Shown: positions 1-12,400 of the stretch, one piece after another
Position numbering within the stretch: position 1 is the first letter of the stretch
How the letters are laid out: each line of letters opens with the position of its first letter
Assembly: GCA_020650975.1 (NCBI GenBank)
Contig: JAIPMN010009706.1
Location: 1 to 37,566 of the forward strand
Direction: 5' to 3'
Origin: Apostichopus californicus
Taxonomy: Eukaryota > Echinodermata > Holothuroidea > Aspidochirotida > Stichopodidae
Length of the DNA stretch: 37,566 nucleotides
The notes under the pieces: generated by a model
The model's input: the letters and a program-made list of their open reading frames with translations, nothing else
Told to the model about the DNA's origin: nothing
Databases searched by the model: none
Translations under genes and position numbers: made by a program

Positions 1-359
1 ATATATATTTATCTTGATTTAAAATGCAACTTTCTCTTTTTATGATCCATTCTTTCCAAAGTCCCTTTCCCATTCCTTATTGTTTATATTTTTGTCGTTT
101 TCTAAGTTTGAAACCATAAACTGATGAGCACACATCAGGAATCATGTCGTTTAGATTCTTAGGCAGCTCGGAGGCCAGTTTTCAAAACTCTTCTTGATAA
201 TAAAGGACACGATATTTGCTTCTGATGGAAAAAACGTCCATTCAACATAACAACTGCAGCAGCTGTCTTAATTTGAAAGTCCCAATCAATTCTTGAGGAA
301 ATTGTTTTACATTTCTCAATGGCCAGCAAGACAATTTGTTTTCAATACAATTATCTTAC
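1..359 (-). other. Start of the intron after E35
   Basis: This is AT-rich sequence following the E35 donor. I see no exon or recognisable repeat in it. Confidence 0.6.
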
Positions 360-422
360 CATATGAGGTGCAGCAATAAAGTCTTTAATGGATGTTGAAG
401 ATGCATCAAGTATATCTTGAGT
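360..422 (-). CDS. ZFYVE26: ZFYVE26 coding exon E35 (last in window)
   Basis: A 63-nt, 21-codon exon encoding [20 protein letters not shown] plus M. Splice sites are good (TTTTCTTGCAG and ATG|GTAAGA) and it is phase 0 on both sides. Similarity to human is weak, so support comes mainly from splicing and frame. The gene continues left of the window. Confidence 0.65.
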
Positions 423-3400
423 CTGCAAGAAAACATGGTATAAGACTGTAAACTTATTAGTTTGCAGAAAAATCGACATGGTGACGGTATTATCACGAAA
501 TAAATCTCCAGTATTCTTCTTGTATCAAGAGATGACTTGAGATCATCTAATTACGATTTTATTTATTTATTAGTTATTAAACTTTTGAGCAATACTTTAA
601 GCAAGCTTAAATCCCATACATTGCTTTTACCATCGCCTTCTCTCTTAGAATCTGAAACTTAGAGAAAATTTGTATTATTAAATATTTTTCAGTCTGAAAA
701 GACATGTGTGACTGTTTTCTTGCACATTCTGCTTAGACGCAGTGTCCAGTGTAGGAGGCTCTGGAGGCTGCAGCATTACTGCAGTACAATGACATTATCT
801 TCTGTGCTCTGCAGTTCTCACAATAGGCATATGACAGCACGCTGCTCTGCAGTGATAATCTCTATTGATTTATATTTACTCAGCTTTGCAGCGGGGGATT
901 TTGCAGCTGATGCAGCTATTTTTATACTTTGATGTTCATTTATTCAATCCAGTATAAATATAAAATATTTATAAAAAGGAGTACAAACATAAAATATATT
1001 AATAATAAACAATGTTAAGATGTTATCAGATGTTAATATGATATAAGAATAAAAAAAAAAATAAAAAAATAAAAGAAACCTACTCTTAATCAAATGATCC
1101 AAAAGCTTAGATTGAAAGAATATTGCAGCACGATAGATAAATGAGTTTCTAAAAAAGATACATGTATTCTATACTTTGGCAAGATGTGTCGATTTTCTTA
1201 GATTTCTGCAAGATTTTGTTAGCATTTTTTTCAATTTCAATTTCTTTATTACAGTATAAATTACAAAATTTATAAATGGGACACATAATAATGATACACA
1301 AAAGATATGTAAAATGTGCAATCATGAAAGCATGAACAAATAAGAAATAAGATGGAGGATTAGAAGGTTGAAAGATTAAAAGGATTAAAATAGAGATTCT
1401 AAGAACCCATTTTGAATATAAATAGCTGCTCTGTAGATAAATGTTCTTGTTTAAATTTACTCAATATTTTATAGCTTTAAACCTTATTCATAGGTTTATA
1501 AAATATCGATGGTTAATTAGAAATGGTTTGTTTACCTTGATAGTCTTGGCATGTGATGACTGAAGGAATTCAATGATATCATTCAGTAGCTTAGGAAGAG
1601 GATGACAGAGATTCTTATCGTTGACAGGCTTAAAGAAAATAATAAAATGAAAGTTTTAGTAGAAGTGAATCCAAAAGAGCACAATCTCACAATTCATAAA
1701 TATTTTCTTACATAGCCATGCATTCATTCACTCATTACTCATTAATATGTCACCATGTGCAATTTACATATAAACAACTTTATACATAGATCGCATGTAT
1801 TTACAACAAATGCAGAATATTTTACTATAGATCAGAACTTAGTGCAAGCAAACAATCTTCAATTTCCACATGAATGTGCTTTTTTTTCAATTTCCACATG
1901 GGCGAAAACAAGGTTGGGTGAAATCATTTGAACTTGGTCTAACGTATAAGTTAAGAGGGTCTGACGCTTCTGGGAGGATCTTCTTAAAAGGCTAACAGTT
2001 TGTCTTTTAAGAAGATCCAAGCAGCAGGATTGAAATGCCAGGCCAACTAACTCTTTCATTAATTTGCCTACAAAGGCTTTTTGCAGTAGATAAGCAGATT
2101 GCTACCAGTTTTTTCTCTCTTTCAATTTGATCAAAACAGCAATAAGAAACCTTGCTAGCGGAACTTCAAAAACTTTTGATATTAAAGGTAATTCAAACAA
2201 GCTGCTAAACATAAATTCCTTTGCTTGAACTAATCCTGTTAAGTCAAGCTCACCATTTGCCACAAATATACTCCTTTTTAACATATGTTAGATTGATTTG
2301 AGAGCTCAGGTCAGGAAAGTCATTGTCACTTACAAATCAGTCTCCCAATAAGGCAATGTCAAAACATCTAAACAATTTAAACTTGCAATTTTGATAGTTG
2401 GAGCCCTTTCTCCTACAGATAAATTTGTAACTAACACAAAGTATTTGATACCTTCAAAACTCTGGAGAACTTTGACCTTGCCATTTCATACGCTCCGGCC
2501 CTCAAACAACCGGAACCCCAGGCTGACCAGACTGCTGTGTTGTCAAGACCACACTTAGTAGAGACTTCCATCGCTAGCGAAAGTCGCTCACTTTTGACAA
2601 GGCGGTCACGGACATTCCTGAAAATGAGATTTTAGTGGTAAAACAACTTAATAATCTACGATCAATCGAAGCTGAAAAGAAACAAAATTAAATGAAATTC
2701 GACATTAAGGAGACACTTAAGTTGGTATTTGTTTCTCAGGTTACTCAGACAAATTCCATTTTACCTTATGTTAGAAATGGTGTGATAATGAAAACTGATG
2801 AAAATCTCTACCATATCAGATGAATGGAAGAGAAAAATGATTGTTCAAATGAACGAGAATGAATTAAGTCATATGGGAGAGTTGTGCATATTACCTGGCT
2901 TTCTCTGCCTGGGCTAGTTCTTGGATACTTGGGATGTCAGCACAGTTATTGGCCACAAACAACTTGAGTAAATCTACCGTACTCAGATACGTATCACACT
3001 TCTCTACCCAGCTGCTCTCCTCCCCGTGGGCAAACTTCAGTTTGGCATTGAATAGTAAGGTTCTCATCATACTGTATTTGAAATGAGGCATAGAAATGCT
3101 AAAATGATGATAATAATAAAAATAATTATGTACATTTATACCGCGCCCCTATGACACAAGTGTCGTCAGCAGCGGCTAACAAAGCAAAACATTACATATT
3201 AATTGATCATGTGTATTGTGACTGAAAAACAGCAGCAGTTTTTTAGCAAAATGGCCTGAGAAAGTTGGATTCAAGTAACATCCGCCTTAATATTATTAAT
3301 GCTACATGCACCTGAATTACATTCAAGAAGCATTCACCATAGTGTTATAGTGATGAATACCTTAGTGACATTGAGATATATGGTAGTTTTAAGCTATTAT

Positions 3401-6400
3401 GTGAGTCAAATTCAAAAAGTATCTGTGATAGCATAAATGCACCTTATGTTAGATCCATTCTAAAGTGTTCATTTTCCTGCTAACGCTATATATGAAAGTT
3501 ATATTCAGATATGTAATGACTAACTTACATTTTCTACATACGAACTGCCCCAGATCAAAATAGCATTTTAATAACGGCCTTCTAAAAACATAAATATCAG
3601 TGTATTGCAGAGAACTCCTGTTTCTATCAGGATCATAAACAATATAGTATAACAAATGACAAGCCCACCTTATGATTAAAGAATGGTCAACTTCAGGGTT
3701 TGGGACCCCAGGTCTAATTGGCTTGAGCTTTTCAGACAATGTTTCCACAAATTGCAAGAGATGTCCTCCACACTCAAAGGAGTCATTAAGTAAATCCAAT
3801 ATAGACTGACAAAGAGATGTATTGGGAGCCTGGAGAGAGAGAGAGAGACTGCAATATGTTATTAAGGGCAACACTCAGAGAGGAATATGGTTCCACTTAC
3901 AAACTAGAAACAAAACTTCAAGCAATTCACGTGTAACATAAGCAGTGAGTTTTTAAGGAAACATGGATGAGATGGTGCCAATAAAACATAGCACATTCCT
4001 TGACTCAAAAAGTTCACAATGTTTTTTTATTACGTTAGAAATAATTAATTTGCTGGATGCAAGTGTTAAAAGTTAATCTCAAACTTGTGGAGCAATTTTA
4101 GGAGACAAAACTTTAGGAAGTATGTCACCATTTTAGCATGAACACACCTCAAAACTGCCAATCAATGTAAAGACTAGATTACATTATCGTGTGAGTTTGG
4201 TGTATTTGTGTATTAGAGATAAGTTTATGTTGATTTATATATTATAATATATCCTTTCAGAAGTAATGTAAGTTCTAAGCTATAGCATTATCCAGACCAC
4301 TAAAGTGTGATGATAATACTGAAGTATGCCCATACAACTCAAGTGTGACGAAACTACTTCAGTGTGACAATACTACTCAAGTGTGATGATACTAATACAT
4401 TGTGACGATACGATTCAAGTGTGATGATACTAATGCAGTGTGATGATACTAATGCAGTGTGACGATACTAATCAAGATTGATGTTACTACTAAAGTGGCG
4501 ATACTCCTCAAGTGTGATGATACTACTAAAGTGTGATGATACTACTAAAGTGTGACAATACTACTCAAGTGTAATGATATTACAAAAATTTGATGATACT
4601 AATCAACTGTGATGATACTACTCAAATGTGATGATACTACTTAAGTGTGATGATACTACTAAAATGTGACTATACCTCTTCAAGTGTTCTGTAATGAGAT
4701 ACCTTTGAGGATTGCATTTAAGACTGGAATACTATTTATGGAAAGTCCCTCAAGAAGAAGAAATGTTCTTGAAGGAAGAACAAGCACGCAAACAGCAAGC
4801 TATTGCTAAACTAACTTCTAGCTCCAGTACACATCAAGCAGGATCATGACTATGTGGCCACCACAATGTTATGTTCACTATAGGATCATGAATATGTGAC
4901 CACTACAAAGTTATGTTCACTATAGGATCATGAATATGTGACTACCACAATGTTGTGTTCACTACAGGATCATGAATATGTGACCACTACAATGTTGTGT
5001 TCACTACAGGATCATGAATATGTGACCACTACAATGTTATGTTCACTATAGGATCATGAATATGTGACCACTACAAAGTTATGTTCACTATAGGATCATG
5101 AATATGTGACCACCACAATGTTGTGTTCACTACAGGATCATGAATATGTGACCACTACAATGTTATGTTCACTATAGGATCATGAATATGTGACCACTAC
5201 AATGTTATGTTCACTATAGGATCATGAATATGTGACCACTACAATGTTATGTTCACTATAGGATCATGAATATGTGACCACCACAATGTTATGTTCACTA
5301 TAGGATCATGAATATGTGACCACTACAATGTTATGTTCACTATAGGATCATGAATATGTGACCACTACAATGTTATGTTCACTATAGGATCATGAGTATG
5401 TGACCACTGCAATGTTGTGTTCACTATAGGATCATGAATATGTGACCACCACAATGCTATGTTCAGTACAGAATCATGAATATGTTAACACCACAATATT
5501 ATGTTCACTATAGGATCATTAAATTGTGACCAACCCAATGTTATGTTCACTATATAATCACAGGTCATGTGAAATCTTGAAAGAAGAAACCACAAACTAA
5601 TATCAAAGTATCCCATCAGCACACTTCAGTCATCCTGGTCACTAAGGGGTTGTCGTACCTTGTCGTAGTAAAAGTCCTCCCTGATGGTAATATTTTCGTT
5701 CCTATCGAGGCTGAGCTTCCACTCCATGTCCTGCATGTACTGTGGGGCGATCATGTCCCCCTGAGCTACCTCAAAAGATGTAGGTGTACCGGACCTTGAC
5801 CTTGAACCACCACCTTGGACAGGAGATGGGGTCAGACTTTGAGAAAGGTGCACCCCTAGCACTCTCTTGTCGAAAGAATGAGGAGTTGAGCTCAGCTTGC
5901 CGCCTTGAGGTCTAAAGAAAATGACATGGTTTTAGTGGTGGTGTTTTGTATGTAAAGCACATCATATCTGCTGGTGAAATTGCTGACATATGCATGAAAG
6001 CTCCACATATATAATTTCCACATTTTTTTTAATGATCTTGGATAAGGCTTGACCAGACAAGGTAGTTGTGCAGGTTAAGGGCGGAGTCAGAGTGGCCGAA
6101 AATGTCACCACAGATCAATGGTTAAGATGTTACAATGCTTATCGATTGGTTACCTTGGCATAATGAAGGCACGATAACATTGATCGCAAACTCTGACCGG
6201 GGTTTCACCGTAACCCTGCACGACAGCTTTGAGCTGAGAACAACGCCAGCACACAACACGTCCACAGCGACGGCAGTGGTGCCTCCTATTCAACTGCAGT
6301 TTGAGGAAGATTAAAATAAAATATGGTAAAAGATATATATGTCGAATGACCAAATTACATATAAGGGGTTTGGGATGGGGGCAGGGCAGGATATCATCCA

Positions 6401-9400
6401 GGCTACCGAGTGGCAAGAGATAAGCAATTTCAACTCTTCATGGGAGACTAGTGCTGCCACTAATACACTTCACTTCAATTCCAAGGACAGTTATGCATCC
6501 ATTTGTTACATCATCGTTCCCTTTGCACAAATTCTATCTCTTCCAGACGATCCTACATCCTCAACTAGGCTGGTTCAATTGGTAGAGAACTACTTGTATT
6601 GCAATTTCATGCCAACATTACAAATTATATTCACAGCCTAAGATCTGCGATCAACTACTGCACAGTGGATTAGTTATTGCAAGTGTAGGACATCATCCAC
6701 ACCAATCAGGGGTGGGGAAAGGAATATTAACTTGTCTTCAGAATAGTGAAGCTGGGTTCGAAACATAAAGTAGGGATTACATCATACTCATATGGAAGTA
6801 AGAGCTGGGTAGACACATTTGTCTGGGATAAAAAACTGTCTCATTGTACTTGGTAATAAGAAGATTCAATAAGGAATGTACAGCTTTGTGGAGAGAGGAA
6901 GAGGGGACAAGCTAGAACTCAGCTGGAGAGGGGTGTGAGAGGGGTGTGAGAGGGGTGTGAGAGAGGTGTGAGAGGACACCTTGTGTTAGAAAGGATGCAG
7001 TGTTTTTCAATGGAAGAAGTATTTATTGTGTGCAATATTTTCAAGACAGTATGAGAGTGTGCATGAAAAATTGCCTTGTAAGATCTGAAATATAATAAGG
7101 AAGAAATATATAATCTTAGGATTTGAGGTCTGACTGGAACTTCATATTGCACCTGTGCATAGAATAAACTAACAAGAAGTACTTTTAGCTTCCCATCTGC
7201 TAACACCATGATGGGAAGCATTCGGGCGACTGACTGATGAGTAAAGACATACCATACTGAACTTCTCAGTTTGACAGTTCATGCAGTGAGAGACTGTCCC
7301 ATCCGGTACCCAATCCTCTTTCTTGGGGGGTGTGGTGGGCAGAGTATTCTTATTGTCTAAAGCTGATGGCTTGGAAGTGTCAGATCCCGTAGTACACATA
7401 TCTGGTGATACAATGACTGAGGTGAGGAAATCAAAAACGTGTAATGATCAAAATAGGCTATTTTCTGATACCAACATTAAATGACTGGAACATACAGACT
7501 AGCAAAATACAGACAGGAAGGATGTGCAGTTGCTTAAAATACACAAATAAGAAAAAATAAAAAATAAACTTTTTCTTAAAGTTCTTTGTAACATTCACTG
7601 GGTTTAATAGCCTACAAGTATTCAAAAAGCAGTTTTGAAGACTACAGGGAATGAGAGTAAAAAATATAAATATAAAATATTAGGGAAAGGTGCCTGAGAC
7701 CTAAATACAATTATGTGTTAGTGGTATTTACTTCCATGATATTGTGAACACAAAGAAACATTTGTTTGTTTCTTTTATATTTAAAATCAAACATGAGCAA
7801 ACCCAGCCATTTCTTCTCACTAGTAATAGGGTCTGTGAAAAAAAAATTACTGACACTGATAATATATATTGGTTTAAAACCAAAAACATGTCCTCAAATA
7901 TTGATTAAATTCATGCTTTTATAGCTATATATTTCGCGACAGCTTGTTCCACAAAATTGGCATTTCTAAATGAAAAGACAATTATGCAACCTCCAAATCA
8001 CCTCCACGTAGATGTTGTCCTGTGATGGATACCTTGTCGTGAACTGGAATTATTTATTTTAAATTATGCAGCATGACATACAAAAGAAATAAAAGGCATA
8101 TTATCATATAAACTGGCAATTTTATTGTGTTTTTTGTATTTGTAGTAATAGTGCAGATGAGGCTTCTTTTCTTTCTATGTAAATTTCTTGCCTACTGGTG
8201 CAATTGGATTAAAGACAAACAAAAAAAAAAATGAAAAAACTACAACACTGGCAAAGAGATAAGAGCGGTGCAAGTAACCTTTATGTGAGTCAAAGCTTCT
8301 CTTTGGTTTTGGGACTGGAATTGATGGCGGAGAAACTGAGGAGAGGCGAGAAAGCCTGCCTCTGGCAGTAGCGAAGGGGGTGGTTATGGTACTGAGGCTC
8401 ATGAGAGAGGCAGCGGTCATACTTCTCTGCAAAGTTGATGAACCTGGGAATTTGATAAACATTTAAAGTACAACAAATGTTTGCCGGAATGTCAGCATGA
8501 TACAACCCTTTGAATGATTACAATGCCATATATTACATGCATGTAAAATATGATTGTGCTGGCCATTAGGTGGCAACCATCTACCAACATGGATGGTTTT
8601 AAATTGTTTAATAATTATCAGGCCAGGGCCGATTTTTCAACGATAATTCAATCATCTTGTGTGATTACAAACATCATTTGGATGTTTACAGCTACCGTTT
8701 GAGGTTGCCTTTTTGGACTGTTAGTTTCCGTTCAGTAAATACACACAATACTAAGCACTCACACTTTGATCACACAACACATATCACACAACACTATATG
8801 CACACATAACACTTTACACTTTGATCACACAACACATATCACACAACACTATATGCACACATAACACTTTACACTTTGATCACACAACACATATCACACA
8901 ACACTATATGCACACATACTGTAACACTTTACACAAGGATCACACAACACTAGCACACACACATTCTAGCATTTACACACTGATAACACAACATAGCACA
9001 CAAAAATATAGACACACAATACTAGCACTCACATTGTTTGCAATACAGCACACACAACACTAGCACATACATTGTTTGCAATACAGCACACACAATACTA
9101 GCACATACATTGATCGCACAACAAAGCACACAACAGTATACACACACAATACTAGCATTTACACACCGATCACACAACACTATATGCACACAATACAAAC
9201 ATTTATACATAGTGCACACAAGGCTATGTACACAATACTAGCATTTTCACAATGATCACAAAACATAGCACACAATACTGTACACATGATAATAGCACTT
9301 TAACTAACACTTCAATTACAAAACATAGCAACAACTATGTACACACAATACAATATACATACAATACTCAATACTAGTGCCTACACGTTGGTCACACAAT

Positions 9401-12400
9401 ACTACCGTTGTAACTACAATTTCTATGCTTTTTTCCATTGTTCATAACTATTTCCCAATCAGTTTTACATAGTTCATTTTCTGATAAAGAGTCTCATGAA
9501 ATCCTTTCCCAGTCGCTTTCTGTGTTGTATGTAATGACACTATGGTTTGATCGCTAGTTACGTAGTACAAGGGTACTGTGGCTTCTGATTGGCTAGCTCC
9601 CCCAGAAAAGAAATGGCTATATAGCAATCACTACCAACTAAGGACTGGGATAGCTCAGATGGTAGGTTGAAATCCCATTTATCCACTAAAACTTCTTTGC
9701 ACTTTCCAACCTTATATACATAAAATACAATTATATACTCCAATGGCACTTTGTCTTAAACGTTCATACAGCCATGCAATTATCACTGAAATAAGACACA
9801 TGTAAAAAAAAAAATAATAAAGTGATTATTTTGCAAATTTCTAACAAATTTAAAAGAAAATATGATGATGCCATCCATGCATGTTGCCATTGAATTAATA
9901 AGTTAGTAAGAAACATTATTATTGCCAATCTGATAAGAATAAATGAAGCCCTGTTCTGATACAAAAGTACGAATATATGCAGTCATGATACTTTAGCATG
10001 CAAAATAATCAATACACTGGCAAGTTGTCGAAACATTGTTCATTATAAGATTGGATATCAAAAAAATGGAGTAAAGTCTAGAAATGAACACACCCATAAC
10101 TAATATTTTGTGATCTGAAAGTTTAAAAGAAATATTTGAACGTGATTGAGAAACTGTAATAATGTGAATGATGGACTTGATAGTGATTCAGACCGTGCAT
10201 ACAATATACAGATAATATTTTTATCAATACATTTGCAGTCCTTGCAAAGTGGAAAACAACAGTATTAATGAGACTGATGGCTAATGGCATAAGTGTGTGC
10301 TTGCAGGTAAGCACCTGCATATGTGCAAGTGCTAAATGATATCTCTGCCCAACTACTCACATGCTACAAGCCATAACTGATGCCAAATGCAAAAGTGCTA
10401 CTAGCACCCATTGAACCTTTAAGTACCATACATACTACTACAAAGAGTATTGGTGGGTACCATATCATTTAGTTTATATCCATCTTCACAGTTTTTTAGT
10501 TACAGAACATGAGTAACTTAATTCAACTTGAGGAGAATGTATTTTACATATTAAAGAGAATAAACATATCAATGTGAAGAAAGAGTTCAACATAAATGTC
10601 TATTATTCATCTAGCCATACATAATTTTTCTCAGATCGGAATTCTTACTTCTCTGATCTGAAATCAAAATTTCTTAAACTAATAGTTCATTTGTCTGAAA
10701 TAAAGAGAACAATAATATTTCTTTTAACTTACACCAAGGTAGTCCACTTGAGAAAATAAGGCTAACTTTTTCCCATTTTAATATATATTGAGCTAACAAA
10801 GGAAAATACTAAAGACGTTTGACATACTGTGTAGCTGATATTAGATGAGGTGAAATTCCAATAATGAACCTCAAAAACTCACGAACAACTTGAGCATGAC
10901 CAATTTAGATCAGATTAGTTCAGAATAGCTTAAAGTAGTACTAGACGAGACGAGACAAGTTAAAATGAGAAGAGAGGCAGTCTTAAGATTACACTGCATC
11001 GATAAATACATACCCATATCTGAAAGTTCTACCAAGGCTACGTATATCGCAGCTTTCGCATAGTAAAGTACCATCGCTTTGATGGATTGGACGGATACTG
11101 AGGGCAGTGTATATATCGTGGCCTCCAGCTCCTTCATCAGTAAACCATGAACTTTACTTGCCCAATCCACCTAGAGAGATGGAAACATAAATATATTTCT
11201 TTCTGTGTGATTATTATGTGATTAAGTGGCACATTATGGTCATCAATGTGTTGACTCTGACCAGTAGCTGTTGTAGCCAGATTTGGACCATACCATCACA
11301 TAGGTTTGGGAACTCTGGCAAGTTCGGAAACTCCAGACATAGAAAAAATTGTAACTCTCAACTTGATTCTTTGGTGAGCTATCAGAATTAAACTCAGAAT
11401 AACCATACGAATATGAGCGAGAGCAAGGTCATGACCCAAAGTAAAGCGTGAGAGTCTTTACTCCCTAAGTTCCAAAAACTTATCAGCTGTTTGGAAATAA
11501 GCAGGGCTAATTATTTAAATACCTATTACATTTAGGAGGGGCAATGAACTTTCTACAATTCAACACCTTGCAGAGTTTGAGTAGAGAGGAACATGGTTAA
11601 CAGGAAATGTTTACATTTTCAGAGAGGGATTTGGTACAACTTCCTTGTTTCATAAGGTCATGTGGGAGGACTTCATGGAATTCTAACAAGGTATTTTTGT
11701 ACTCGATCATTTTGTTTCTGTAAAGCGCATTGAGACTGTCGGCATAATTCGCTATATAAAGTATTATAATTATTATAATTATTAAGGTGCACAGTGGTTC
11801 TCTGGCATGGTTTAGGGGGTGAATAAACTCAAAAACAGGTGGTTTGTAAGTAATTAATAAAACATATATGACAAAGGGGAGAGGTGCTTAAAGTTAAAGT
11901 AACACCACATAACAATACCTAACTAAGCATGTCCACAAACATTACGTTCGTCATGATCATAATAAAACTTGCACGACAAACCAACGTAACTATATGTTAC
12001 GACTACATCATCTGTCTTGTTGCAAACTTGCCAACATGGCTGATATTTATCACATATAATCCCAAGCAGGACATCCATGAGTATTCCAGCTTTTTACAAT
12101 TTTATCGATCAACTGAATTTTAAATAGAATTTAGATGAGAATATTATTTCGGAATATAACACAACCAACATCCCTTCCCTGCCTCGTTCCTGGTCATAAA
12201 AAAAAAATGAATAAGAGAAACTAAACAATAATATTGACAACAGTAAACAAAAACAATAACAAACCTTCATATTCATGAGGAGTTGTTCAAAGATGAGTTC
12301 TGGGTGAGATTTAAGGTGAGAATAATCCGTCCTGGCTGATTCAGGAAGACACAGGAGGGCCTGCAAAAGGAACACCGTCAGATTAGATCAGACTCACTAT

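Noticed and set aside
1859..2284. Short minus-strand open frames between E33 and E34
   Set aside because: They overlap a hairpin repeat. E33 joins E34 directly in phase 0 with continuous family similarity.
4305..5554. CRISPR-like regular repeats
   Set aside because: The repeats are head-to-tail with no unique spacers, in an animal intron. They are minisatellites.
8290..8505. An alternative frame of E27 containing FAEKYDRC, resembling YAEKAL
   Set aside because: It stops before the donor and does not join E26 or E28 in phase. The YAEKAL equivalent is already in E26.
9641..9690. A functional tRNA gene
   Set aside because: The anticodon arm and proper acceptor stem are missing.
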